Source of the DNA: Diphasiastrum complanatum
Taxonomy: Eukaryota; Streptophyta; Lycopodiopsida; Lycopodiales; Lycopodiaceae
Direction: 5' to 3'
Length of the DNA stretch: 64,000 bases
NCBI GenBank assembly: GCA_029204225.1
Contig: CM055092.1
Span: forward strand, 71,551,472-71,615,471
Under the pieces are notes generated by a model. It was not told where the DNA came from. It was given only the letters and a program-made list of their open reading frames with translations, and ran no database searches. Positions within the stretch are counted from its first letter, which is position 1; each line of letters begins with the position of its first letter. Below are positions 1 to 12,245 of the stretch, piece after piece. The translations under genes were made by a program, and so were the position numbers.

Positions 1-483
1 CATTGAACGAGAAGGAGCGTAGCGGATCAACACTTAGCTAGCGAAGCTCAAGCGAGGCCTATTTCTGAGGCGGCACCCTTTGTATGAGGAGCTTCTGGCA
101 ACTTTGTAATTAGACTCTGGACTTTCTACTGGTTTTACAGACTGCTTGCTTCTGTCCTTTGCTCAGGTCCTATCCGCTCCGGTCCTGCCTTCCCTGACCA
201 GTCCTCAGGTTCTGTCCCGCTCAGGCCCTGTCAGCATCTTTGATATGGCCTCAATCAAAAAGGGGGGGTCTCCTTCGCCCCCCTCTTCTCCTGCTTGCCA
301 CTCATGGATGAAGGTCTGACACACACACAATGGCAAGCAAGGAAATTGGTCATTCATGAGGCCAATGCTAGGAATCGAAGAGTAATCTTTATTGAAGGCA
401 AGCCTAAATTCTACGATAAAATTTCACAATAGGAAGTCAGGGATCCCGGGAACAACTGCCCGAGATCCCCTCGGCCATTACGA

Positions 484-1583
484 ATTGGTTTTTGGAATTG
501 TAACGGTGTACTTTCATCTTCTTCAGCAGGAGACTTTCACTCTTTTTTGCAGCAATGTGATATTTTTCTCTTAGCAGAGACTCATGAATCACTATATCGA
601 CCCCTTCCAGCCATTCAGGATTATTCATGGCATTCAGCATACAGGCCTTTCGTTCGAGGAAAAACCACACGTGTGGTGTTGCATGTCTTACTCATTTTAA
701 GCTGCTCAAAAGTGATCCATTTGCACGTTTCATCTGGTTACAGTTTTTGGGTCACTACTTGGGGCTACCTCAAGATCTCTTTATAGCAGTTTGTTAGTTT
801 GCACCTCAGACATCAGCGTTTGCAGACTATGGTGGTGACCCCTTCCAGGCTCTCTCAGATGATATAGCCAGCTTTGCACAACATGGCCTTATTCTTTTAG
901 CAGGAGATTTTAATGCTCGTACCAGCACCCAGCAGACAGAGTTTCATGCCGATAGTGATTTCCCACATATCCAGGTTTTAAATGTGAGTTTGGATAGGAC
1001 CTCTCAGGATGCAGATACCCCGGCTACACACTTTGGAGAACAGCTGATTGGACTTGCAGAAGCTCACTCGTTAGCCATTTTGAATGGCCTATCTCGATGG
1101 CCATCATCATCTGTGTATACCTGTCATCCGCACGGGGGTGGTCACAGCATTGTTGACTACTTCATTGGCTCACCAGCCTTGATTCCATTTCTTCATACTT
1201 TTCATATTATGCACCCTACCATTTCTGATCACTCTCTATTGCTCCTGTCTATGGGCCGTGCCACTCGTGGTACTGCTACGACACCTCATTCCACATGTCG
1301 CAATCGTCCATCTTTCTCCCCACTTGGTCTTCCTACGTACACTTCCTCTCTGGCCACACTGCTCGCCGATTTCCCTTTCTCATCTTCGGTAGACCAACAA
1401 GCCGCCTTTATATCTCAGTCGCTTCTTCACTCAACCAGCACTGCATATCCTCCGAAAACTTTCTCGTCTCATAAACGCACTTACAATAGATGGTATGATG
1501 ATGAGTGCCTCTCTCTACACAAGCAGGTAGTTCACGCTCAATACCATTCTCCCGACACCTTAGCATCTAGACAAAAAGAATAA
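484..1583 (+). pseudogene. LINE endonuclease domain (broken)
   Basis: Encodes the endonuclease that nicks target DNA. The N-terminal signature FWNCNG is at 490-507 in frame 1, followed by CDIFLLAETHES (about 556-591). The domain continues in frame 3 from about 786, with GDFNART at about 904-924 and the C-terminal DYFIGSP and SDHSLL motifs (about 1155-1240). A TAG at 795-797 and a frame change between about 690 and 786 break it. The frame-3 part then runs open to TAA at 1581-1583. Linked to the RT part downstream, so one LINE ORF originally. Confidence 0.82.
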
Positions 1584-1648
1584 CATAGAATGACTTTGCG
1601 GAAAAAGACTACGTACTTGCAGTCTCTGCACAGAAACCCATCGACTCC

Positions 1649-3713
1649 TTGGACTCCTCTTCTTCTACCTTCTTTTGGAAGATGTTTTCTAAAAACTCAT
1701 ATATGCTGGCTCCTATTGCCATTGAATCTTGGATTGACTATGCTGCAAGAATTTATACAATTGACTCTCCTTCCATCTCTCTCTCACCGCGACCCTCAGA
1801 ATTCACCCTCTTCACTCCATCCATGATTGAAAACGCCATAAAAAATGGTCAAAACCATAAAGCCATTGATGTTGACTCTCAGAGTATGGACTTTCTAAAA
1901 CCTATCGCCCATATTGTTGCTCCATACATCTCCCACATTTTTAACCAATATGTTATTTTTGGCCTTCCCACATCCTGGTGTACTAACCTGTTGCACCCTA
2001 TACTTAAGGCTGGTGATCCTCTGAATGTAGACAACTATCGTACTATTATGATCAGTCACACTATGGCTAAGCTCTATGGTTCAGTTATGCAGTCTATCAT
2101 CAGCTCTTATGCAGAGACAGGAGTTATATGCTATGGGACAGGCTGGTTTTAGAGCAGGCTATTCCACAGCGGACCAGATATTCATACTGAGGTGTATCAT
2201 TGAGGCGGCGAAGTTCAGGAAACAAAGAGTCTATTGCTGCTTTGTGGACTTCCGCAAAGCATTTGATTCGGTTCCGAGACACTTGCTGCTCCAGCGTTTG
2301 GCATCCCTTGGTTTCTCACAGGAAGTCATTGATGCTATCATCACATTATACGAGAGAGTTTTGGCCCGATTCCGTGATGGAGATGGATGGTCTTCATATA
2401 TCCATAATATGGTCGGAGTAAAGCAGGGATGTCCCTTATCACCCACCCTATTTGCTCTATACATTGACGACCTTGAGCGGATCATTCGGGAAGGTGGAGA
2501 TGGCTGTCCTCTTGCAGATCTTATTATCCCTATCCTTCTTTATGCAGATGATGTGGTTCTACTCTCTAATTCAGCTGTAGGACTTCAGCGACATCTGGAT
2601 GCCTTGTCTACTTTTTGTCAGATATGGGGGCTGATGGTGAACATTGGTAAGACTAAGGTTATGGTGTTTAACACCAACAGGCAGCATACGAGAGACACTA
2701 TGTTCTATTTTGATGGACAGCTTCTAGAGATAGTGGCATCTTACACATACCTGGGTGTTCTCTTCTCTCGTCCATTGCTTTCTTTTAGACCTGCTGCATT
2801 GGCTAGGCTCCGCAAGGGGCGCTCTGCTCTTGTTCAGATGGAGAGGTTTTCCTCCTCTTATTACGTGCATGACCCGGACACACGTTGTTGCCTCTTCTCT
2901 TCAACTGTTTCTCCAGTTGCACTGTATTCAGCAGAGACATGGTGCCCTGGCTTATCTAGAGACACCTGGAGTGACATCTCGCGTTTGCAGATTCACATGC
3001 TTAGCCGGATGATTCGGGCCAAGCAGTCGGTTCCTCATGAGCTTATTTTGGCGGAGTTTGCTTCTCCTCCACTGATTGTAGAAGCTATTTTTAGGATCAT
3101 CACGTTCATTCATAGAGTCTCAGAGCTTGAGTCTTCCGGATACCTGGTAGCAGCTTTTACATCGTCTCGCACTTTGGCCGAGCAGCGGGCTAAGTCTTCG
3201 ATGCTGTCTTTTGGCCTGCGCTACCGCATTGGTCAGCTTCGGGTCTCTTCTCATCAGCTAGATATTGAGACTGGCAGATACACAGACACGCCACGCCCAT
3301 TACGGATCTGTCAGTGCTGTACTCTACATGAGGTTGAGGATGAGTTTCACTTTATTTTCATATGTCCAGCTTATCATGAGATCAGAGGCAGATACCACTA
3401 TCTGTATCGGGACACTCCACTCACGCTTGGTTCCTTCTTTGCCTATCCAGATGCGAGATGTGTTGGTTTACTTTTGCGAGAGATGTTCTCTTTGAGATCT
3501 TCACTTCTGTCAGATGATCAGGATGTTGACCGCGGCCAGCCACATATTACACTTTTCTTTCAGAAAAGAGCTAGGGAAGATACTTCGGATAGTGAGATTG
3601 ACATTCCAGCTCGTCGACCGAAGCTCCAGCGTCTTCCTCGACCATCCAAAGTTTGTCACCAGAGGCCACCATGTGCCTCACACCAGATCACACAGTTTTT
3701 CTCTCTCAGTTAG
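1649..3713 (+). pseudogene. LINE reverse transcriptase plus zinc-finger tail
   Basis: The RT starts in frame 2 (to 2152; PILKAGDPLNVDNYRTI is the RT-0/1 region) and continues in frame 3 from about 2120 to TAG at 3713, so there is one frameshift in the fingers. In the long 3' frame (ORF from 2076) VDFRKAFDS lies at residues 57-65, GVKQGCPLSP at 114-123 and the catalytic YADD at 156-159. The C-terminus carries a cysteine/histidine cluster (CQCC...H...C, about 3310-3370) like the RVT-associated zinc knuckle. The 3' 545 codons are open, so decay is modest. Reverse transcription of LINE RNA at nicked target DNA is the family role. Confidence 0.9.
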
Positions 3714-3923
3714 TGAGTTTTATTCCTCCGCGTAGCTGGTGGTTAAGCTATTGCTTTTGTACCCTCACCATAGCTGGAGGTTAAGCTTTGGTTTTTATTT
3801 CCAGTTTATCTTTGTTTTTTAGTTGTAGTTGATAGCAATAAGTCCGACATGGACACTGCTCCTTTCTGATGTACTTTTTCTTTGTCTTATGTGCCCAAGG
3901 GCACTCTATAGACATTAATATAC

Positions 3924-3940
3924 TCTATTCTATTCTATTC

Positions 3941-4011
<71 letters not shown>
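3924..4011. repeat. TATTC microsatellite tail joined to (CT)34
   Basis: About four TATTC units at 3924-3945 end the LINE, then an uninterrupted CT tract at 3944-4011. The two repeats share pyrimidine-rich register, suggesting the CT tract grew from the LINE tail. Confidence 0.9.
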
Positions 4012-4013
<2 letters not shown>

Positions 4014-4019
4014 GCGCGT

Positions 4020-4390
4020 GCGCGGGGTTCTAGACACATTTTCGCGGGAAATGTTTTGTAAACATCCAATTTCCACATACAATTGGTTTGAGGAAACTGG
4101 AACTGTCCCAACGTAATGAATTACAATGGCCAGAGCCCTGCAACTCCCATAAAGAGCCCAAGCAATACCTATTAGAGGAGAAGCAATACATTAATCTCCC
4201 TAATGACTAAATGATAGTCCTATATATACTATCTAGAGGCCCTAAGTGGAACCTTCTAGAGATTAGGGCAAATTAGGGTACTATTGTGCCATAAAGACAT
4301 GCCCTTAATGGTAATTAGCCCAATACTTAAAGGTATGCTAATTAGGGCAACTAGTTATTAGGGCTAGGGGAGGAGGACGAGTCCATGACA
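4020..4390 (-). mobile_element. Probable start of an LTR (minus strand) with polypurine tract
   Basis: On the minus strand a polypurine tract (AGTTGGGGAGGAG, complement of 4391-4403) abuts TGTCATGGACTCG at 4390, the arrangement at the 3' LTR of Ty3/gypsy elements. A TATATATAGGAC promoter-like box follows (complement near 4210-4225). The far LTR end and the partner LTR were not found. Confidence 0.4.
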
Positions 4391-4403
4391 CTCCTCCCCA
4401 ACT

Positions 4404-7399
4404 TTAAAAAATATTGCCCCTCAAAGTATTCTTAAAATAGAGAAATACTAAACCCTTAAAACTAGAAGAAAGCTCCAACCAATAGTTGTGATAGTAGCCA
4501 ATTGTGAACAAAAGGGAAAATAGAACTATTACTAAATGCATGCACCAATGGAGATATTGAAGGAGAGGACATAAGTTGTCACAACAAGTATTACAAAAGC
4601 AACAACATCGATCCAAAGGTGCCATCAAGGAACCTTAATGGCCCAAGATTCTTAAAGGAAGGTAGCATCATAAAGGATACTAATGAAATATCTCAAGCTA
4701 GTTGAATGGCCCAAGAACACTGAAAAGACAACTTGACAACTCGACAACATCATCGGAAGCCAAGTGATATGCAACAACCAGGAATTCCAAGGAATTTGAA
4801 GTAGATCATGCAACAACCAAGAATGCCAAGGAAGCTACAGTATAAGGAGATCACCTTGACAGACAACAACTACTATGGACACCTATGGAGCAGCCCAGGG
4901 TATCTGCAATGCCCAATAATGTATTTTAGTATCTAGGAAAACGGGGTCAGCATTCAAGAAATCCATATAGCCCAAGAGTGCATAACATTAGCATCGATTG
5001 CAACAAATCCATCTATGGGAGCACAAAGATACCATGGAATACATGGACACTAATTTAGAAGGATCTCATTGACAAAGGTAGCAACAACCATCAGAAAGAC
5101 ATCCTCTAACAATGGATGCAGAAGCACTGAATGAACCATAGAAGCAGCAGTAGTACTAGCACATATCTCAATCGGAGATGTAGAAAGTAGAGCTAGTGAG
5201 GTCACAACCTGACCATAAAAAATCGGAACACCATCTAGCATATGTCAGACCTGTGGAATGTCATATGAACAAGGCTTGAATACAATCTGCAGCAGACCAT
5301 CAAGAAACGTGCAACCATCTGACATATGTAAATCTGTAGGAGATGAAAGATGAACAAAGTCCTAGACATTAGCATTAGAACACCATGGACACTCAACATT
5401 AGCACCAATTGTTGTATTAACATCCGTATTAACATGAACCTATATCTCGCCCTCAAGATATGGGTGAACATAAATCATAAGGATTGCACCATGATAACAA
5501 CAGGTGCATCAACCAGAGTAAGGGCCCAAGGTAAGTTAAGGGACCAAAGATATCAACCAGCAACATCAAGATACCAACACCAAGGAATAAACTATGCATA
5601 TCGAACTGGTGGAAAAAATGTGATCTTGGCGATGCACAACAACCATGAAGTACCATGGACAACTGGTAGAGTGGAATCGGAAAACTCATTGGGAAGAGAC
5701 TCAATAGAACATGCAAAATGGACAAGCTCCACCATCAAAGCTATATTGCTTGAACCAACGGAACTTGGAATGTCTACAAGAGAATATGTGAATGCAATGT
5801 GTATAGTGACTATGGCTTGTCAGCTATAGCATCTTGTACGGGTGCAGCAACCTGGAATGGAGCAATGAGCTGGAATGGAGCAACAACAATCTGACCATCA
5901 TGCAACGTGGAACCATTGGTAGGGATTGGAAAGGCGACTGGACTTTGCTAACATGTAGGCCGTAGCAGGGACCCCAAAGGACTCGGAGAACATGAAGTAG
6001 TAGTAGTAGTAACCTGTGGCCGATCATCAAGAAAGGACATATGTGAAACTGCATGAGGTCTAAGCAAATCAACGAAAACATCTGCAACCCCAAGGCTGAC
6101 ATATAGAACTAACATAATTTGGCTCCACAATCATAGCAGCACCACATAAAGCATCATGGCAATCTAGAGCATATGTGATAGTATTGTGATGATAAAAAGT
6201 AGCATGATGAACTAGAAATAGCTGCATAATTGACATGTCACCAACATGTATACCCACCATCAGAGCAAGAGGACTAACACATACTATCTAAACTGGAAAC
6301 TGATGTCGGCGTGAGAACCAATATGACAATCAAAGCAACATGTATAACTGACATGTCACCAACAACATGTATACCCACCATCAGAGCAAGAGGACTAGCA
6401 CATACTATCTGAACTGGAAACTGACGTCGAGTGATAGAACCAACATGACAATCGACATGGTCCTCAACCCCATCTATACAAGTATTCTCTGCCACAACTT
6501 GAACATCTAATGTATCAGCCAGAACATCTGCTGCATCTGGAACCTTTACAACATCGAGAGTATGTACAAGCATCTCCTCTCTAGTATTGTGTGTGCCATG
6601 ATATCTATATGCGTCCGCATCCACATGAAATTGAGCTGTCCCATCTGGAAGATCATGTGGCTCATGACCTATATCCTGATCGAGTATGACATCGGAAACA
6701 TCTTGAGAATGATCTTGTAATGGAATCATAGCAATGATAAGATTCTGCAATATTCGGAAGGATAACCATCTTGTCGATATGTCTGCCACCAAGAGTTAGT
6801 GCAGCCTATAAATCTGGAATGTAGCCAATGCAATCATGTTGGCATCAAAATGTGGATAGATCTCAAAATAAGAAGCTAGTGCATTGAACCAATTTGACAA
6901 TTCGGTGTCCCCATGGTGTCCAAAATACATTGGAGTCGAATTATATGCCAATCATTGGCTAAGATAATAAAATCCATAAAGAAATGTGTGGATGGCACAA
7001 TACGACATTGGTAACGAGTACAAGAACAAAATAAAAAATATGGATAATTAACGAGCTTGAAGTGGAACTCAAAAAGTACATCAAACACAAGTAAAAACAC
7101 TCGATATTTTAAAGCTTTTTTATAACAAACAAATGGTCACAAAACAATTAAGAAAAAACAATGGATCAAAAAATAATTTTTTTTTAAAAAGTCAGAAACT
7201 ACATAAAAACACCACACCTGTAGATGGATCATGAATATGCAAGCCTTGAAAAGAAAGAAAACAACCAATATAGACAATATACGAAAAGTAAGTGGACAAA
7301 ATATCTTATGTAGAACAAAACAATATAGAATGAAACGAATGAAGTTGGAATGCGAAAGAAGCACAAACCCTTAGGGAGAGGACATTAGTTATGAAGTCC
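4404..7399 (-). other. Unassigned repeat interior, probably LTR-element internal DNA
   Basis: No protein here could be recognised on either strand. The minus strand has several modest open stretches; the longest (6274-6792, 172 codons) is acidic and low in recognisable motifs. Because minus-strand LTR-start signatures lie on both sides (4390 and 7861), the interval is most simply the decayed interior of a minus-strand element. It contains a tandem duplication at 6233-6470. Function not assigned. Confidence 0.3.
6233..6470. repeat. Two-copy tandem duplication, ~115 bp unit
   Basis: Copies begin TGACATGTCACCAAC near 6232 and 6350. Both continue through CCCACCATCAGAGCAAGAGG to AACTGGAAACTGA and an AACCAA-ATGACAATC end. 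They differ at a few bases, so the duplication is old. Confidence 0.85.
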
Positions 7400-7861
7400 T
7401 CCAAGGATCAAACTAGGATGCTAATACCCGACGGTGGATTTATCCAACCCAACCAAACCTAGATCAATTGGATCTTACCCCGAAGCTATGGTTCTCTAGC
7501 CATGTCTCAATAGTGGAAGGGGTGAGAGCGCACTCTAGCAGCATGTAGCTATCGTCCACTAATCCAAGCTCCCCCGAAAGGGAGGCCTATGGGTGTACTT
7601 ATACCTCCAAATCCCTCCCTAGATTACGAGTAAACTGAGACACCTCGCTAGGACACGTCAGTAGCCTAACTGGGCCTCATCAGCCACTTACCAATGAGTC
7701 ACTGCCAGTTCCATATAAATCCACCATCATGGGTTTTAGGCCTCCAAACCATGAATAATGATATAATATCATAATCCTAATTGACTTATAGGTCGAAGTA
7801 GGCCCTTTGACACCCCCTTACAGGATATAATCCAGGGTTAGAGCTTTGTGGGCATGACATT
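7400..7861 (-). mobile_element. Probable LTR start with TATA box (minus strand)
   Basis: The minus-strand reading has AGCGGAAGAA immediately before TGTCATGCCC at 7861, resembling a polypurine tract and LTR start. A second TGTCA lies near 7810 and a TATA-like GGTATAAGTACACCC near 7585-7600. The LTR end and target duplication were not found. Confidence 0.35.
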
Positions 7862-8503
7862 CTTCCGCTGTTATTCAAGTTCTGTCCGTAGAACTCAAAG
7901 TTAGGCAAGTCCGTCTTAAGTCTATTGCCTTGCACCCAAGAATCATTATCTTACGTATGACCTTTCTCAACCAAGATACCCACATAACTATATGATTATC
8001 TTTCATTTAGTTCGTGAATCAAATATCTTTTCATGTTCGAAAATGGGCTACTTGATGATTATTCTCAATAGGTCCAATTGATCTCCAGAATTAAGATCAT
8101 AAATTCCATGTAAACTATTTTCAAGTCATATTACATGAAAAGCGGGAGGCTCTTGATTTCCTTTAGGTTCTAATTGGTAAGCCAAAGATTAAGATTTTCT
8201 ATGGTCCTCTTGTTACCTGTTACCCACTAGGAACCGAATGTCACACGATCCACCCCGCCGTAGGATCCAATTCAAATCCACCCATTGTGCCCTAGCCTGT
8301 GACATGTAACAAGCGACATCCGACCTCCAACCCTAACAACGTCCCATACCATTGCTAAAGCCATCGGCCATCTCCCACCCCATGCTAGCTCACATCCTGG
8401 CTGTGCACAAGCGCTCACCATCCACCTTCTCCTAGGTAGATAGAATGAATGGTAAAGTGAGACCTCCTCTCCTTGTATACCTCCAAAACTGAAGGTGCTG
8501 TAC

Positions 8504-8705
8504 TAGGCCCTGCACCTGAACCATGCTTTGCTCGTGATGTACTGGGCCCTGCAGCTGTACCATGCTCTGCCTGTGATGTACTGGGCCCTGCACCTGTACC
8601 ATGCTCTGCCCGTGATGTACTAGGCACTGCACCTGTGCCATGCCCAACCCGTGATGTACTACGCCCTGCAGTTGTACCATGCCCTGCCCGTGATGTATTG
8701 GGCCC
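8504..8705. repeat. 39-bp minisatellite, five copies plus a partial
   Basis: Units start at 8504, 8543, 8582, 8621, 8660 and 8699 (core CCCTGCACCTGTACCATG, ending GTGATGTAC). The period is 13 codons and both strands stay open. Plus strand 8473-8916 encodes 147 codons with 13-residue repeats (LGPAPVPCSARDV) and ends GPLTRSK. The minus strand (8415-8714) reads GPSTSRAEHGTGA repeats, a composition common in plant transposon-encoded proteins. I cannot decide which strand, if either, was coding. Confidence 0.9.
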
Positions 8706-9049
8706 AATACCCATGGTAGGCCCTGCCTGCCTGCCTGTGAGCCCTCCTGCATGCCTGCCTGTAGCTGCTCTTGCTACCTGTCCGTGTCTAGAACCCTATG
8801 ATGCAGTATCGGGCCCGTACATGGTAGACAACCTCTGCAGATCCTTATCAGAAATCCTGGGGCAATCAGATATGCCCAATGTCCGCCCATCTGGCCCTCT
8901 GACCCGTAGCAAGTGAGCCCTAACCCTGGTGAGTGATCACGTGAAGTGACCACTGCAATGCAAGCATCTCCATCTGCGGTGTGTGCCACATCCCCGTCGG
9001 TAAGCTCAACCTCGGCCCAAAGGCCTCTGTCCCGCACTGGCATCGTATC

Positions 9050-11050
9050 AACACGACTCTAAACCTGCAAACAACAAATAATCAGGCAAACATTCAGTAG
9101 AAAAAAAATACATTGCATTGAACAACATTACCAAGCTCAAATAGAGCTCAAAATACCAGAGCATACATCAGAACGATTCCAGTTCACACATTATATCAAG
9201 TGCCAAAGAAGAACATGAGATTAGGGCGTGGGATAGAATAATTTCTGTACGAGGGATAACAGGCGACTGACGTTAGCGTCGGAGTCCGTGCAGGCATAAA
9301 GGAGTGCAGTGTGCGCCTAAACCGCGCCCCTAGCAAATGTTTGCAATGGTCCACGCCTAAACCCTAAAAAGTATGGAATCAGGGCATGAAAATTGAAATT
9401 TGTGATACGGACGCAGACGTGCGGAACGGAGGTCATAGGAGTCTGTGCAGGCATGTGGAAATGCATTCTAGGCTCAGACATCACCTCACTCGGTTTCCAA
9501 CAAGTCATTTTGTGAAAATGGCAAAAATACACAAGCATTTGGAATGTGGTGTTCAAATCTTGCTAGGCGTGCTGTAACGGCTGAAACTGACGTTGTAGGA
9601 ATCACTGTGGGCGTGAAGAAAGGTGGTCTAGAGCCAAACTACGCTCGATTTGGTTGCCTATAGCTCAATGTCAACAATTGCAAAAAATCAAGCCTACACT
9701 TACCAAATATCGAAAATTGGTCGTTTCGCTCTCCACAAAGCTCAGATCCACCCGGCACCGTGCACACCACCTTCGTATCGCCGAGTAGATGCCTGCCAAC
9801 TATTCACTTGCGAAGATTGGACGCCCACAGCTCTCAGAAAAAAAATTTGCGTCCTCCACTGCTGGCGCGGTTCTGTCCGCGAGGAGGCGGCCCGAAATCG
9901 AGTTTTTGGTTTTTTTTTTTTTCACGATTCTGTGAAGCGAATCATGATTCGCTGCAACTATGGTTCTAGGCTATGTTTTAGTCAGGAATAGCTTGTTTTT
10001 GAGTGTTTTTGACTAGAAATGGATAGCAAGAGCTACTATTGCTTGTCTCAAATTGTTTTGAGTCTATAATAATCAGTATGTGGTTGCATGAGGTGAATAT
10101 CAGTCCTATGTAGATGAAAAACCCAGAAAATTGCTAAAAATACATGGTTTTTGCAAAGTTCTTCATGAATTATTGCTATAAACTACTTTGTAGATCTTGC
10201 ATGAGTGCTTATCAACATCTTTTGAAGTTTTCCAATCAGTAGAAACAGAGGAATCGAGCAATAGAAAGTGTAGAAGATCCAAAAAAGGCTGGAAAATGCC
10301 AATTTTCATGCTTTTTTGATGAATTGTTCTACCAAATCAGCATAGGGATCACTATCGGAGACTATCCAAAACCCTCTTGGCCTTCCGAACAACTATAGTA
10401 CCTGTAATTTGGTTGTCGACCGCTTATGCTCCGTGTCTTTACTGATATAGCACCCTCTTGGAAATGGTTTTTTCTTTGTTCTCAATTAATATTGAGTCTC
10501 TGGACTTGAATGAAGGCTTCACAGAACTCTAACAGGTTGTTTAAGGCTATTGGTAATGGCTCTTGTGGTGCATGCATAGCAAAACGGTTAGACATACACC
10601 TCTAGGAAAAGTGTGCCCTCCTACTATTTTTTTTGTGCCTTCTGTAATCGCACGTGTGAAGCTAAGGTGGTAGAGTGACGTGACAGCCATCTCAGAAACA
10701 TGCCTACCCTCTATATTGTGCTTTGCAGAGATGATTCAAGATCATAGAGAATTAGTTAATTTCAAGTTTTAGACCTTGCACATACTGATTAAATTTTTGC
10801 ATATAATGATTATTCAGTAAATCGCCTTCTCTAGCAATCGATAAGAAGCATGTTCTCACTTTCAAGGAGGGTGATAAAGTAGGTACATTAATTGGAAGTA
10901 ATCATCAGACATGATTTCTACAGTTAATACAATGAAAGCATTTAACCATTCACAATATGAAGTTTTTTCTATGTTTGCAATTCCTATTCTCGATGTTTCT
11001 GATGTGTATCTGAACAATTGTAAATTCTTTATGATTTTGAACTCAGTAAT
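9050..11050. other. No recognisable gene or element
   Basis: Both strands carry only short open stretches without family motifs. A T-rich run lies at 9909-9921. Nothing further is supported. Confidence 0.5.
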
Positions 11051-11101
11051 TTTAGATCAGGAACAAACAATGAAAAATTAGATCATTATTATATTCAAAG
11101 A

Positions 11102-11678
11102 GGTTTCCCAGCTGAATTACCTCATGGTTGACCACCATCTAGGTCAGTAGACCACATAATAGAATTAATTCCTAGTAGTCAACCTATCTCTAGGTAACCT
11201 TATAGGTTTTCTCAAAAAGTGGAGATAGAGATTACACATCAAATAGAAAACTATCTGAGGATGGGACATATTCAACCCAATAAATCACCTTGGGGCGCTC
11301 CTGTTCTTTTTAAAACGAAAGATAAAGGTTTCCAGATGTGTGTGAATTACAAGGGGTTAAAGAAGGTAACTATTAAAAATAAATATCCATTACCTAGAAA
11401 TGGACGACCTGGTAGATTGCTTGGGTGAGGCTAAATACTTCACTAATATTGATCTTAGAATAGGATACCATTAGATAAGAATAAGTCGGAAGATGTGCAG
11501 AAAACTGGATTTCTTACCAAATTTGGTCATTATAAGTTCTTAGTGTTGTCTTTTGGGTTAACAAACGCTCCAACAACATTCCAGCATGATGAACAATCTA
11601 TTCCGTCCATATTTGGGAAAGTTTGTCGTAGTGTTTCTAGATGACATTCTCGTGTACAATAAGACCTTTGACGAACAT
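11102..11678 (+). pseudogene. Ty3/gypsy reverse transcriptase, N-terminal part
   Basis: Reads in pieces as the canonical linker (LPxGxPPSRSVDHIIEL, about 11112-11175), then an open stretch 11219-11428 with [20 protein letters not shown] and NKYPLPR. It continues in other frames with [10 protein letters not shown] (about 11433-11462), a TAG replacing a residue of the GYHQIRI-type motif near 11473, and [10 protein letters not shown] (about 11627-11657) containing the catalytic DD. Several shifts and stops; non-functional. Interrupted just after the DD motif by unrelated DNA. Confidence 0.85.
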
Positions 11679-12244
11679 CGAATCTTATCTACTCAGCATT
11701 TGACATCGTTCCACTTCTTTAACGAACCTTTAAATTCACTGTTATGATAATGACTGCTGCCACAGGTTCAGAAGGCATATAACTACATACACAAATATGG
11801 TTACAAGACCAAGTTAATAGCTGCTGCAATTCGAAATAAAAACGATATTCTGAGCCTTGTTGGGTAAGCTTGTCTATTCTTTTTTTATCTGTTCTATTTA
11901 GGGTAAGCTGTCAACATCACTGTCATACTTGTGGTCTAGGTTCCAAAAAGGAGGAATAACATGATAAACATAGTTTCTGGGTTCTTGTTTGAATTTTTCT
12001 AAAAGGAATCAGCTTGACACCTTCAAAGCTCCTGGTCAGGCATGTTATGTTGGTCATTACTAGAAATCGTCCAGAGCTCAGGTCACTGTTTTGACACAGG
12101 CTCGACTACCTGGTTGTGCTAGTCAAGATACTCGATAGCCTTAGAGAATCCAATGTTCTTCTGGAGAATGAGGACATACCCAGGTTGCAGTTAACGCCTC
12201 ATGCGGCTCAAGCTGCAAATTTTTCGGACGATCAGGTATTGTTA
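11679..12244 (+). pseudogene. Transaldolase-like gene fragment (two exons, introns kept) inside gypsy pol
   Basis: Two coding blocks fit one protein and obey splice rules. Exon 11766-11863 follows a CCACAG acceptor, encodes VQKAYNYIHKYGYKTKLI... and ends at donor GTAAGC (phase 2). Exon 12100-12235 follows a GACACAG acceptor, restores the split Gly codon and encodes LDYLVVLVKILDSLRES... through LTPHAAQAANFSDDQ, ending CAG|GTATTG. Residue pattern and order match my recollection of plant transaldolase (pentose phosphate pathway), C-terminal half. The Schiff-base lysine region is not included. Gypsy sequence resumes a few bases after the last donor. GAACAT occurs at both edges (11673-11678, 12245-12250) and might be a target duplication. 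Confidence 0.7.
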
Positions 12245-12245
12245 G

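Larger units (their letters stand above)
245..3947 (+). mobile_element. LINE (non-LTR retrotransposon), degenerate
   Basis: Single-ORF-type LINE: apurinic-type endonuclease followed by reverse transcriptase and a C-terminal zinc knuckle, then a short 3' untranslated region and a TATTC microsatellite tail rather than poly(A). A possible start (ATG at 245, MASIKKGG) is followed by a shifted stretch that joins the endonuclease frame near 340. The reading frame is broken several times: an in-frame TAG near 430, a shift near 690, TAG at 795-797, a shift after 1583, and a shift near 2120. The 5' boundary is not defined and no target-site duplication could be fixed. Inactive copy; clade not assigned. 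Confidence 0.88.

Noticed and set aside
6274-6792. 172-codon minus-strand open frame as a gene
   Set aside because: No motif, lies across a tandem duplication in a region framed by LTR-start signatures; kept only as part of an unassigned repeat interior.
11679-12244. Helitron as carrier of the transaldolase fragment
   Set aside because: No CTRR end with hairpin next to the right border; the left border does not give a convincing TC start.
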